This document shows, piece by piece, positions 17,599 to 25,504 of a stretch of 40,967 nucleotides of DNA. The notes under the pieces are model-generated. The model saw only the letters and a program-made list of their open reading frames with translations, had not been told where the DNA came from and ran no database searches. The number at the start of each line of letters is the position of its first letter. The stretch's first letter is position 1. The DNA is from Bacteroidota bacterium (GTDB lineage: Bacteria > Bacteroidota > Bacteroidia > Flavobacteriales_D > Crocinitomicaceae): positions 1 to 40,967 of the forward strand of contig SBGS01000256.1 in assembly GCA_006226555.1 (NCBI GenBank), read 5' to 3'. Position numbers and translations under genes: made by a program.

Positions 17599-17892
17599 AT
17601 GTTAGTAGAGATCATCACCCCTGAAATGGAAGTCTTTAAAGGAGAAGCTGAAGCAATTCAGTTTCCGGGATTGGATGGTTCGTTTCAGATATTGAACAAT
17701 CACGCGCCGATCATTTCTGCTCTTACAGCAGGAAAGGTTAAGGTTAACCTTACAGCTCCATACGAAGTTGAAGAAGGAAAAGAGAATCCGATGATCGAGC
17801 AGAATAACGGAGATAAGAAAGTTATTTTTGTAGCGATCAAAGGTGGTGTGGTTGAACTCATGAACAATAAGGCAATTGTACTTGCTGAGTGA
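17599..17892 (+). CDS. atpC: F1 ATP synthase subunit epsilon, short form
   Basis: 97 residues comprising the N-terminal beta sandwich (MLVEIITPEMEVFKGEAEAI, then FPGLDGSFQILNNHAPIISAL). The protein stops at about the point where the C-terminal two-helix domain would begin in the 130-140 residue proteobacterial form. That helical domain is the part that inhibits ATP hydrolysis elsewhere, so this subunit should couple the rotor but lack that switch; short forms are common in the phylum. A roughly 20-residue insertion-like stretch rich in Glu and Asn (EVEEGKENPMIEQNNGDKK) interrupts the sandwich. It lies 10 bases after atpD and is followed by a terminator. Confidence 0.94.
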   Translation: MLVEIITPEMEVFKGEAEAIQFPGLDGSFQILNNHAPIISALTAGKVKVNLTAPYEVEEGKENPMIEQNNGDKKVIFVAIKGGVVELMNNKAIVLAE

Positions 17893-17912
17893 GTAAAAAA
17901 AATATGTACTTT

Positions 17913-17946
17913 AAGAGGGATCTGGAATTTCCAAATCCCTCTTTTT
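17913..17946 (+). terminator. Rho-independent terminator after atpD-atpC
   Basis: Arms AAGAGGGAT (17913-17921) and ATCCCTCTT (17935-17943) pair perfectly. The 13-base loop can itself fold (GGAA/TTCC). Five T residues follow at 17942-17946. It ends the atpDC unit before uppS. Confidence 0.88.
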
Positions 17947-18022
17947 GTTAAACAACGTTAAGCATAAACTAATAAGCGGAGCAAATACGATTCTTTATTT
18001 AAATTCGTTACTCTAACACGAG

Positions 18023-18766
18023 ATGAGTAGTTTGGAAAAGATCAATCTGGAAAATGTACCTGAGCACGTTGCGATCATTATGGATGGTAATGGTAGATGG
18101 GCTCGTCAACAAGGTCATGAACGCCTGTTTGGTCATAACTACGGAGTTGAAAGTGTAAGAGAAGCACTAAGAGCAGCTCAAAATACCGGCGTCAAATACC
18201 TTACACTCTATGCTTTTTCAACTGAGAATTGGAATAGACCGAAGGAGGAAGTTGACGGTTTAATGGATTTATTGGTTACTACTATTACGAATGAAGTAGA
18301 TGAGCTGGATTCGAACAATGTTCGTATTCAAACCATTGGAGACTCAACCGGTCTTCCGGAAGGATGTCGCTATGCCTTGATGAGCGCCATTGAAAGAACC
18401 AAAGACAATACCGGAGTTACACTTATTCTGGCGTTGAATTACAGTTCCCGTTGGGAAATATTAAATGCTACCAAAGAGATTGCAGGTGAAATAGCACGAG
18501 GGGAGCTTTCTCCTGATGACATCACCAGTGACGTTTTTGAAAAACATCTAACCACTCGCTCGATCCCTGATCCTGAATTAATGATCAGAACCAGTGGTGA
18601 GCACCGTGTGAGTAATTTCTTATTGTGGCAGATCGCCTATTCTGAATTTCACTTCACGGAAGTGTTGTGGCCGGATTTTAAAGAAGAAGATCTGTATAAA
18701 GCAATTCTTGATTTTCAGTCAAGGGAGCGACGATTCGGAATGGTTTCAGAACAATTGAATAAATGA
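18023..18766 (+). CDS. uppS: Isoprenyl (undecaprenyl) diphosphate synthase
   Basis: A 247-residue cis-prenyltransferase. HVAIIMDGNGRWARQQGHER carries the catalytic Asp and diphosphate-binding residues. TLYAFSTENWNRPKEEV and the C-terminal RTSGEHRVSNFLLWQIAYSE are the other conserved regions. It condenses isopentenyl diphosphate onto farnesyl diphosphate in the cytoplasm to make the C55 carrier used for peptidoglycan and O-antigen. Its stop overlaps the bamA start (ATGA), so it is the first gene of an envelope operon uppS-bamA-ompH-ompH. Its own promoter is not clear; a TAAATTCG at 18000-18007 is one base from the -7 consensus. Confidence 0.96.
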   Translation: MSSLEKINLENVPEHVAIIMDGNGRWARQQGHERLFGHNYGVESVREALRAAQNTGVKYLTLYAFSTENWNRPKEEVDGLMDLLVTTITNEVDELDSNNVRIQTIGDSTGLPEGCRYALMSAIERTKDNTGVTLILALNYSSRWEILNATKEIAGEIARGELSPDDITSDVFEKHLTTRSIPDPELMIRTSGEHRVSNFLLWQIAYSEFHFTEVLWPDFKEEDLYKAILDFQSRERRFGMVSEQLNK

Positions 18767-21345
18767 TCGGAAATATTAAAAATAGCGTCTTCTTTGTCTT
18801 TGCACTGTTATCTTTTGGGTTACAGGCGCAGATCCAAATAGCAGACACTACTTCATCTCCCGGTGGAGAGGTCAGATTTGATTACAAAAACCCTCAGAAG
18901 TATGAGGTTGGGCCTATTCGAATCGAAGGAGCTGATAATTACGATCATAACGCTATCCGATTGATCTCCGGTTTACGCACTGGACAACAGATCACCCTGC
19001 CGGGAGAGGAAATTACAAAAGCGATAAACAATCTCTGGAGAGAAGGTTTGTTCTCTGATGTTGAGATCCTTGCTGAAAAAGATATAGCCGGTGTGGTTTA
19101 TCTGGTTATCAAAGTTACACCAAGACCTAAATTGTCACGATTCAGATTCAAGGGTGTTTCAAAACGTGATGCTGACAAGATCAGAGAAGAGATCGCATTG
19201 TTTTCCGGAAAAACAATATCCGAAAACCTGGTTTTCTCAACCGAAAACAGAATCAAGGGATACTTCCGAGAAAAAGGATATTATTCTGTGAGTGTAAACA
19301 TCGATCGTTTACCGGATACTTTAATGAACAACTCTGAGATCTTTGACATTTTTGTTGAGACAGGACAAAAAGTTAAGATCGGAGAATTAAACCTTGATGG
19401 GAATACTGCTATTCCGGATTGGAAATTGAAAATGGCAATGAAGGATACGAAGCAGAAAGCATTCTGGAGATTCTTCAAGCGCTCTAAGTATAGTGAGACT
19501 GCCTACAAACGAGACAAGGAAGCGATAATTGAAAAATTCAACAAGATCGGATTCCGTGATGCAGAGGTAAAATTTGATACTGTTTATCTCAGAGATAACA
19601 AAAACCTGATCGTCAATGTTGTCATTGACGAAGGAGAGAAATATTACTTTGGTGACATAGACTGGATAGGAAATACAAAATTCAGATCAAGTCAGCTGGA
19701 TACAGTTCTAGGAATTAAATACGGAGACGACTTCAATAAGCAATTGCTGGAAACACGGTTGTTTATGAGTCAGGATGGTAGAGATATTTCTTCACTATAC
19801 ATGGATAGGGGATATCTTTTCTTCCAGATAATTCCGGTAGAGACAAGTGTGATCGATCATCATATCAACTATCAAATGCGCATCATTGAAGGTAAAGAAG
19901 CGCGTGTAAAGAGAGTTGTTATTTCAGGAAATACAAAGACGAACGATCATGTGATCCGAAGGGAAATAAGGACGAAACCAGGAGACCTTTTTAGTCGAAA
20001 TGATATTATTCGTACCCAGCGCGAGCTTGCACAATTAGGGTATTTCAACGAACAGGCCTTTCAAGTAAATCCAATTCCTAATCCACAGGACGGAACAGTA
20101 GATATTGAATATGTGGTTGAAGAAAAATCATCAGATCAGATCGAGTTATCTGGTGGATATGGAGGAACTGGTATCGATGGTAGAGGTAGATTGATCGGTA
20201 CGTTAGGTCTTACATTCAATAATTTCAGCACGAAGAATTTCTTCAAAAAAGGAGCATGGTCTCCGTTACCGGGTGGTGATGGTCAACGTATCTCTTTACG
20301 TGCGCAAACGAATGGTAAATTCTATCAGGGATATACTTTCTCGTTCACTGAACCATGGTTAGGTGGTAAGAAACCAAATTCATTATCATTCTGGGTCAAT
20401 CACACAGCCTTAGGAAATGGATACTTGAGATCGAACGAATTATATCAAGGATTGTCTATCTCAGGAGTTGGACTTGGATTAGGCCGCAGAAAGAAATGGC
20501 CGGATGATTATTTCCAGGCGTATTACGAGCTGGGATATCAATATTATGATGTGGTGGATGATCCGCGTTTTGTGATCTTTACAAATGGTTATGCGAACGA
20601 TATCAGTTTGAAGTATGTACTTCAAAGAACGAGCGTTAGTTCACCAATATATCCTCAAGGGGGATCAAGTATTAAATTCCAGACAAAGGCTACATTGCCA
20701 TATTCACTTTGGGAAGGTGTAGAAGATTACAGTACTTTGACAAATCAAGACCGCTACAAGTATCTGGAGTATTATAAGATCAAATTTACAGGTGAGTGGT
20801 ATTTCCCATTAACGAATGACAACAAATTAGTCTTAATGCCTCGCTTCGGTTTTGGGTTCATGGGAGCCTACAACAAAGACAAGGGAGTTACACCATTTGA
20901 TCGTTTTGTACTTGGAGGTAATGGTTTGACAGGAGTAAGTCAGATCGGTGGACAGGAGATCATTGCATTGCGTGGTTATGAGGCTGATATGTCTTCAAAC
21001 GGAGGAGATCCGCTAATCGCCAAGTATACAATGGAGTTGAGATATCCTATATCATTGAACCCTTCAGCGACATTCTTTGTACTTGGTTTTGCAGAGGCAG
21101 GTAATACATTCCCGTCTTTCAGAAAATTCAATCCGTTCAACGTGAAAAGATCGGTTGGTGTTGGAGTCAGAGTATTCCTTCCAATGTTCGGAATGCTGGG
21201 ACTTGACTATGGTTGGGGATTCGATCGCCTCGATCCTTGGTCCCAAGGTTATCAGTCCGGCGGATTGTCTGAACAAGGTATCCAGGAAAAAGGATATTAT
21301 GGTCGCTTAAACTTCACGATCGGTATGAACCTTGGAGAACTTTAA
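18763..21345 (+). CDS. bamA: Outer membrane protein assembly factor BamA
   Basis: 860 residues, typical of the Bacteroidota form. A signal peptide (SVFFVFALLSFGLQAQ) is followed by five POTRA-like domains over about residues 45-440; the strand motifs include FRFKGVSKRDADKI, LNLDGNTAIPDWKLKM, IDWIGNTKFRSSQLDT and VVISGNTKTNDHVIRREI. The C-terminal half is the Omp85 barrel, with LRGYEADM in the position of the conserved VRGF/Y motif of loop 6 and a closing strand ending NFTIGMNLGEL. It folds beta-barrel proteins into the outer membrane. It overlaps uppS by 4 bases and is followed by two ompH/Skp chaperone genes serving the same pathway. Confidence 0.96.
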   Translation: MIGNIKNSVFFVFALLSFGLQAQIQIADTTSSPGGEVRFDYKNPQKYEVGPIRIEGADNYDHNAIRLISGLRTGQQITLPGEEITKAINNLWREGLFSDVEILAEKDIAGVVYLVIKVTPRPKLSRFRFKGVSKRDADKIREEIALFSGKTISENLVFSTENRIKGYFREKGYYSVSVNIDRLPDTLMNNSEIFDIFVETGQKVKIGELNLDGNTAIPDWKLKMAMKDTKQKAFWRFFKRSKYSETAYKRDKEAIIEKFNKIGFRDAEVKFDTVYLRDNKNLIVNVVIDEGEKYYFGDIDWIGNTKFRSSQLDTVLGIKYGDDFNKQLLETRLFMSQDGRDISSLYMDRGYLFFQIIPVETSVIDHHINYQMRIIEGKEARVKRVVISGNTKTNDHVIRREIRTKPGDLFSRNDIIRTQRELAQLGYFNEQAFQVNPIPNPQDGTVDIEYVVEEKSSDQIELSGGYGGTGIDGRGRLIGTLGLTFNNFSTKNFFKKGAWSPLPGGDGQRISLRAQTNGKFYQGYTFSFTEPWLGGKKPNSLSFWVNHTALGNGYLRSNELYQGLSISGVGLGLGRRKKWPDDYFQAYYELGYQYYDVVDDPRFVIFTNGYANDISLKYVLQRTSVSSPIYPQGGSSIKFQTKATLPYSLWEGVEDYSTLTNQDRYKYLEYYKIKFTGEWYFPLTNDNKLVLMPRFGFGFMGAYNKDKGVTPFDRFVLGGNGLTGVSQIGGQEIIALRGYEADMSSNGGDPLIAKYTMELRYPISLNPSATFFVLGFAEAGNTFPSFRKFNPFNVKRSVGVGVRVFLPMFGMLGLDYGWGFDRLDPWSQGYQSGGLSEQGIQEKGYYGRLNFTIGMNLGEL

Positions 21346-21397
21346 TTCCTTTTGCAATAATTGATTAAATTCGCCGTTCGGCTTTTAAACCCAACGT

Positions 21398-21913
21398 ATG
21401 AGAGCTTTACTTTTAACCCTATTTGTATTTTTTGGCACAGGCTTTGCCATGTCCCAGAAGTACGGTTACATTGATTCAGATTACATCTTATCGAAGATGC
21501 CGGAGTACCAGGAAGCAAAAGAACAACTGGATAAGTTGGCAGATAGATGGTCTAAGGAAATTGAAAAAATGTACGACGTCCTGGCAATGAAGAAAGAGAA
21601 CTTTGCAAGAGAGGAAGTGTTATTGCCAGCTGAAGAGAGAAAAAAGCGTGAAGAAGAGATCAAGCGTTTAGAAACTGAAGCGATGCAAATGCAAAAGACT
21701 CGTTTTGGAGTAAACGGAGACTACTTTCAGAAGCGACAGGAATTAATAAAGCCAATTCAGGATCGTGTATACGAGGCGATGCAGGAAGTGGCTTCAAAAA
21801 GGAACTATAGTTTTGTATTTGACAAGGCAAATCAGAGTAATCTGATCTTTGCTGACAGCAAATTCGACCTTAGTAGCATGGTACTGAAAGAATTGGGAGT
21901 ATCAGCGGATTAA
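21398..21913 (+). CDS. OmpH/Skp family periplasmic chaperone, first copy
   Basis: 171 residues. The signal peptide (LLLTLFVFFGTGFAMSQ) precedes KYGYIDSDYILSKMPEYQEA, the conserved opening strand and helix of OmpH. A long charged coiled coil (about residues 45-125, KKREEEIKRLETEAMQMQK) forms the arm, and the C-terminal strand reads YSFVFDKANQSNLIFAD. Skp trimers carry unfolded outer membrane proteins through the periplasm to BamA, the product of the gene just upstream. The paralogue next door shares layout but little sequence, so the two may form different trimers or hold different clients. Confidence 0.92.
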   Translation: MRALLLTLFVFFGTGFAMSQKYGYIDSDYILSKMPEYQEAKEQLDKLADRWSKEIEKMYDVLAMKKENFAREEVLLPAEERKKREEEIKRLETEAMQMQKTRFGVNGDYFQKRQELIKPIQDRVYEAMQEVASKRNYSFVFDKANQSNLIFADSKFDLSSMVLKELGVSAD

Positions 21914-21936
21914 TAAAAATGAAATAAAAACAAAAA

Positions 21937-22455
21937 ATGAAAAAGTTATTACTTGCTTTGATCGTAGTGGTGAGCGCGGGAGCTGCCATGGCACAGATGA
22001 AGATTGGTCATGTTAATTCACAGCAGTTGTTGGATACGATGCAGTCGAGAAAGATCGCAATGCAGAAGCTGGCTGATTTTGAAAAAGAAGGAGTAGCTGA
22101 GCTACGTGCAATGGAAGAAGATCTGAATAAAGCTATCGCGAATTATCAAGCAAAAATGAAAGATCTAAGTCCTGTAATGCAGCAGATCGAAGAAGAGAAG
22201 CTAATGAAAAAACAACAGGCTCTTGAGGATCGTCAGCAGTCACTTCAGTACGAAATGCAGGCTTATTCAAATGAATTGAATCAACCTATTTTGTCAAGAG
22301 TGCAGGAAGCTGTAAAGCGTGTTGCTGAGTTGAAGAAATTGAACTATGTGATCGATGAGTCAGTTACTTTATATTTCGCAGGTGGAATAGATATCACTGC
22401 AGATGTAGCTGCCGAATTAGTTAAATTGGAGGCTGAGGCTAACGCAGGTAACTAA
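21937..22455 (+). CDS. OmpH/Skp family periplasmic chaperone, second copy
   Basis: 172 residues. The signal peptide LLLALIVVVSAGAAMAQ is followed by KIGHVNSQQLLDTMQSRKIA. A coiled-coil arm (about residues 45-115) comes next, then the C-terminal LNYVIDESVTLYFAGGIDIT strand. It belongs to the same family as the previous gene, 23 bases downstream in an A-rich gap, and the same operon. The pair bamA-ompH-ompH is a recurrent Bacteroidota arrangement. A strong terminator follows within 26 bases, so this is the last gene of the uppS unit. Confidence 0.92.
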   Translation: MKKLLLALIVVVSAGAAMAQMKIGHVNSQQLLDTMQSRKIAMQKLADFEKEGVAELRAMEEDLNKAIANYQAKMKDLSPVMQQIEEEKLMKKQQALEDRQQSLQYEMQAYSNELNQPILSRVQEAVKRVAELKKLNYVIDESVTLYFAGGIDITADVAAELVKLEAEANAGN

Positions 22456-22480
22456 GAATACGATAATGAAATTTGGAAAG

Positions 22481-22505
22481 CCCTCTCCTTGGAGAGGGTT
22501 TTTTT
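22481..22505 (+). terminator. Rho-independent terminator between ompH and murI
   Basis: Perfect 8-bp arms CCCTCTCC / GGAGAGGG with a two-base centre are followed by seven T. It ends 13 bases before the murI start codon. Confidence 0.9.
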
Positions 22506-22518
22506 GTAGCTTTAAAAA

Positions 22519-23337
22519 ATGGGACCAATTGGTGTATTTGATTCCGGATATGGTGGTTTGACCATCTTGAATGAATTCAGAAAGAAATTGCCTGAGTATG
22601 ATTACCTCTATTTAGGAGATAATGCTCGGGCTCCATACGGTACAAGATCATATGATGTGGTCTACGAATACACCTTACAAGCGGTTAAAGAACTCTTTGA
22701 TAGAGGATGTGAATTGGTCATTCTTGCTTGTAATACGGCATCCGCAAAAGCACTGCGTAGTATCCAACAGAGAGATTTACCGGGCATCGACCCGAACAAA
22801 CGTGTATTGGGAGTGATCCGTCCAAGTGCAGAAGTAATAGGTTCGTTTTCACACACAGGACACATTGGAATCTTGGCGACGAAGGGAACGGTCAATTCCG
22901 AATCATATGTTATAGAGATCGGACATTTTTCTCCGGAGGCCGTTGTGACTCAGCAAGCCTGTCCTATGTGGGTGCCTCTAATAGAAAATCACGAACATTT
23001 ATCAGATTCCGGTAAGGCTTTTATACAGAAGGATATCACTTCCCTTTTGGAAAAGGACCCTGAGATCGACACTATCGTTCTCGGATGCACACATTATCCT
23101 TTGGTGCAAGAATATATCGAATCAATTGTCCCGAATGGGTTATCGGTTATCTCTCAAGGTGAGATCGTGGCAAAAAGTCTACAGGATTACCTGGAAAGAC
23201 ATCCCTGGATGGAGACAAAATGTACAAAGCAAGGCACAGTTACTTACTTAACTACTGAAAGCAAAGAGGAATTTGATCGAAATGCCTCACAGTTTATTCA
23301 AGATGAAGTGCATTCAGAGCACATCACCTTGAAGTGA
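22519..23337 (+). CDS. murI: Glutamate racemase
   Basis: A 272-residue cytoplasmic enzyme interconverting L- and D-glutamate, which supplies D-Glu for peptidoglycan. Both catalytic cysteine regions are present, LACNTASAKALR and VLGCTHYPLV. The N-terminal IGVFDSGYGGLTILNEFRK and YLGDNARAPYGTRS are the family signatures. Length is normal. The gene starts just after a strong terminator with almost no room for a separate promoter, so it probably relies on readthrough or a promoter overlapping the terminator. Its stop (TGA) directly abuts the stop of the facing lipoprotein gene. Confidence 0.96.
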   Translation: MGPIGVFDSGYGGLTILNEFRKKLPEYDYLYLGDNARAPYGTRSYDVVYEYTLQAVKELFDRGCELVILACNTASAKALRSIQQRDLPGIDPNKRVLGVIRPSAEVIGSFSHTGHIGILATKGTVNSESYVIEIGHFSPEAVVTQQACPMWVPLIENHEHLSDSGKAFIQKDITSLLEKDPEIDTIVLGCTHYPLVQEYIESIVPNGLSVISQGEIVAKSLQDYLERHPWMETKCTKQGTVTYLTTESKEEFDRNASQFIQDEVHSEHITLK

Positions 23338-23904
23338 TTACATTCGAGAAATAATTGTTTTTGCTATCTCAATAGCCTTTGCTTTGTTCACACTATCATC
23401 GTTATCTGCCTTGACATGAATATGAAACAACATTCCGCCTGATAGAAATGATAATTGAGCCATCTTTTCTCCCCACATCGCTCGATCACCAATGTTTTCG
23501 ACTTCAACACCATCTTTGTACACTGAAACTGATCTTTCGTACATTGATTCATTCACTTTTGAAGCCATTACGATCATTGTTTCACTAGGCATTTCAGTAG
23601 TCACTTCCATCGAGCCAACCTTAGTAACGCGTTGTACTTTTTTATCCTCCCATTCAAATTTGCAGGTCGGGTGGGTAAGTACAACATCCTTCATAGTGAT
23701 CTCAATTTCTGTTGGTACGCTAAACAATGATCGGATATCAGTGTCATTGAATAAGTCACATGGAGAATCATAAGTAGAGACGGACTTCGTCTTTTCACTC
23801 TCTTGATTTGAACCAAAAGAAATTTCGTTAGAAGAATTGCTTTCTCCGCAAGAATAGATGGCAAATAAGGATATAAGTAGTAGTATATTGAACAGTACTT
23901 TCAT
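23338..23904 (-). CDS. Predicted lipoprotein, function unknown
   Basis: 188 residues. The signal LFNILLLISLFAIYSC is a lipobox with the lipidated Cys at about residue 19, followed by a Ser/Glu-rich linker and a globular domain of about 130 residues. It has two more Cys (SPCDLFND and HPTCKFEW) that could pair. The pattern CDLFNDTDIRSLFSVP recalls small DUF3558-like lipoproteins, but I cannot assign a family. It lies 23 bases after the methyltransferase on the same strand and may be the fourth gene of that transcript. No promoter of its own is visible. Confidence 0.72.
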   Translation of the reverse strand: MKVLFNILLLISLFAIYSCGESNSSNEISFGSNQESEKTKSVSTYDSPCDLFNDTDIRSLFSVPTEIEITMKDVVLTHPTCKFEWEDKKVQRVTKVGSMEVTTEMPSETMIVMASKVNESMYERSVSVYKDGVEVENIGDRAMWGEKMAQLSFLSGGMLFHIHVKADNDDSVNKAKAIEIAKTIISRM

Positions 23905-23927
23905 GTAGTTGTTTGTTAGTGAATGTT

Positions 23928-24539
23928 TTAAAGTCTTCTAAATATACCAAAATTAAAGTTCTGTAAAGTACCGAACGGTGTAGTGTGATCTATATTGATC
24001 AGATCCAGTAACTCGAATTCGGGTGAAAATGTTTCTTTCAGATCTTTCTCAGAATACTGATGTATTTCAATTCCACTGCACTTAGTAGGACCATTTTCAG
24101 AAAATGTACCTACGATCAGGATGCTTCCCGCGCAGGTAGCTTCGATAAGTCTTTTTTTGTACGCTTCAACATCTTGTTCTGAGGTCATGAAATGAAATGC
24201 AGCTCTGTCATACCAGATGTCGTATTGTTCTGTAGGATTAAGTTCCGAAATATCCGAGCAGATCCATTTAACACGATCGGCACGACTGCCAAGCCGTTCC
24301 TGCGCCCGTTCAATTGCTTTTGCTGAAATATCAAGTACGGTCAGGTCGGTATAACCTTCTTCCAATAATTTATCGACTAGAAATGAATCTCCACCACCAA
24401 CGTCTATAATCTTTGCATCTTTTCCTTTACTGTATTTTTCGATCAGCTCGAACGAAAAAGAGGGTTGTGGTTGATACCAGCTTACTTCCGTCAGTAACTT
24501 GGTTTGGTATATATTTTCCCAGTGTGCTTTACGATCCAT
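23928..24539 (-). CDS. Class I SAM-dependent methyltransferase
   Basis: 203 residues. The N-terminus DRKAHWENIYQTK and the following SWYQPQPSFSFELI fit a family of small-molecule methyltransferases. Motif I (IIDVGGGDSFLVDKLLEEG, near residue 42), the acidic strand-2 end (LTVLDIS) and YDIWYDRAAFHFM are present. The fold is therefore certain and the substrate unknown; thiol, chalcogen or halide acceptors are possible by analogy to TehB/TPMT-like relatives, which is inference. Its start overlaps the hemoglobin gene by 11 bases, so it should be co-translated with it. Confidence 0.85.
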   Translation of the reverse strand: MDRKAHWENIYQTKLLTEVSWYQPQPSFSFELIEKYSKGKDAKIIDVGGGDSFLVDKLLEEGYTDLTVLDISAKAIERAQERLGSRADRVKWICSDISELNPTEQYDIWYDRAAFHFMTSEQDVEAYKKRLIEATCAGSILIVGTFSENGPTKCSGIEIHQYSEKDLKETFSPEFELLDLINIDHTTPFGTLQNFNFGIFRRL

Positions 24540-24885
24540 GATTCACTATTTTACTTTCTAAGGTCCAACGAATTAAGAAGGCACGGTCTTTTGCCATTTG
24601 CGCTTTTTCTCCAGAGTAAAGGGCATCGACGGTTTCATTGAACAGAGCTATCCACTGATCAAAATGCTCTTTTTTTAATGGCATATGCATGTGTTTTGCT
24701 GTTACATCTGTTTTATATCCACCTTCACTTAAAAGTACAAATGCCCAGAAATCGACCATCTTTGGTTTATGCATTTCAAAGTCAAGATGAGCAAAGAACG
24801 GTTTCAGCTGCTCATCCTGAAGTACTTTACCATAGAATGTATCTACGAGTTGTTCTACATCTTTTCGATTTGATATATCAGTCAT
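24529..24885 (-). CDS. Group III truncated hemoglobin
   Basis: 118 residues, a 2-on-2 globin of group III (trHbP) type. Visible: ISNRKDVEQLVDTFYGKVLQ for the first helices, PFFAHLDFEMHKPKMVDFWAF, and the proximal His in LKKEHFDQWIALFNETVDALY. It binds heme and probably O2, NO or peroxide; group III functions are poorly known. The C-terminus RWTLESKIVNHGS overlaps the methyltransferase start, and the N-terminus overlaps the carbonic anhydrase end by 8 bases, so all three genes are tightly coupled. Confidence 0.92.
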   Translation of the reverse strand: MTDISNRKDVEQLVDTFYGKVLQDEQLKPFFAHLDFEMHKPKMVDFWAFVLLSEGGYKTDVTAKHMHMPLKKEHFDQWIALFNETVDALYSGEKAQMAKDRAFLIRWTLESKIVNHGS

Positions 24886-25405
24886 TGCTGTCTTCTTTGA
24901 ACCATCCTGAATATTTCAGGTAGTTGTTCGCAATTCGTTGTACTTCTCCCTCAAACAATTCTGGGCTAAGCGTTTTTACTTTTTTGGCGGGAATCCCGGC
25001 ATATACACTCCAGCTTTCTACGTGTGTACCCTCTAAAAGTACGGCGCCGGCTGCAATGATACAATTTGATTCGATGTAGCAGTTATCCATAACGATCGAC
25101 CCCATACCTATCAGCACATTGTCTTCCACAGTGCAACCATGTACAAGTGCATTGTGGCCAATAGAGACGTTATTCCCAAGTATCGTTTTTGTTTTCTCAA
25201 ATGTGCAATGTATCACTGCTCCGTCTTGCACATTCACCTTATTTCCCATACGAATGCTGTTCACATCTCCTCTGATCACGGCGCTGAACCATACAGAGCA
25301 ATGATCTCCCATTTCAACGTCTCCGACTATTGTTGAATTTTCGGCAAACCAGCAATCTTTTCCCCACTTAGGATGAAAACCGCGACAAGACTTGATTAAC
25401 GACAT
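24878..25405 (-). CDS. Gamma-class carbonic anhydrase family protein
   Basis: 175 residues of left-handed beta-helix hexapeptide repeats, for example VGDVEMG, IRGDVNSIRMG, VNVQDGAVIH and VIGMGS-like turns. Zinc-ligand His residues appear in VIHCT and in IGHNALVHG. A C-terminal helix (SPELFEGEVQRIANNYLKYS) matches the YrdA/CaiE/PaaY subfamily. It is probably a trimer in the cytoplasm; CO2 hydration is plausible but many members of this subfamily have unproven activity. It is the first gene of the minus-strand carbonic anhydrase-globin-methyltransferase set. Confidence 0.88.
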   Translation of the reverse strand: MSLIKSCRGFHPKWGKDCWFAENSTIVGDVEMGDHCSVWFSAVIRGDVNSIRMGNKVNVQDGAVIHCTFEKTKTILGNNVSIGHNALVHGCTVEDNVLIGMGSIVMDNCYIESNCIIAAGAVLLEGTHVESWSVYAGIPAKKVKTLSPELFEGEVQRIANNYLKYSGWFKEDSND

Positions 25406-25409
25406 AAAT

Positions 25410-25438
25410 AAAATTTATAAGCGATTAAAAACTATCAA
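25410..25438 (-). promoter_or_regulatory. Possible promoter of the carbonic anhydrase gene set
   Basis: On the minus strand TTG (25438-25436), an 18-base spacer and TAAATTTT (25417-25410) differ from TAnnTTTG by one base. It sits immediately before the ATG at 25405, again implying a very short leader. Confidence 0.35.
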
Positions 25439-25461
25439 TAAAGATAATAGAACATCAGCTA

Positions 25462-25469
25462 TAACTTTG
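25462..25469 (+). promoter_or_regulatory. Putative -7 element, peroxiredoxin operon
   Basis: TAACTTTG matches TAnnTTTG and predicts an A-rich leader of about 30 bases before the ATG at 25505. A -33 TTG is not evident. Confidence 0.55.
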
Positions 25470-25504
25470 TTCTGTAATACAAAACAATCAAAAACAAAAA
25501 TAAA

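Noticed and set aside
18000..18007. TAAATTCG before uppS, with an identical element at 21366-21373 before the first ompH
   Set aside because: One mismatch to the -7 consensus and no TTG at a workable distance in either case; two occurrences are not enough to call a promoter class.
21371..21381. Small hairpin GCCG/CGGC followed by TTTT between bamA and ompH
   Set aside because: The stem is only four base pairs and lies between genes that belong to one operon, so I do not call a terminator.
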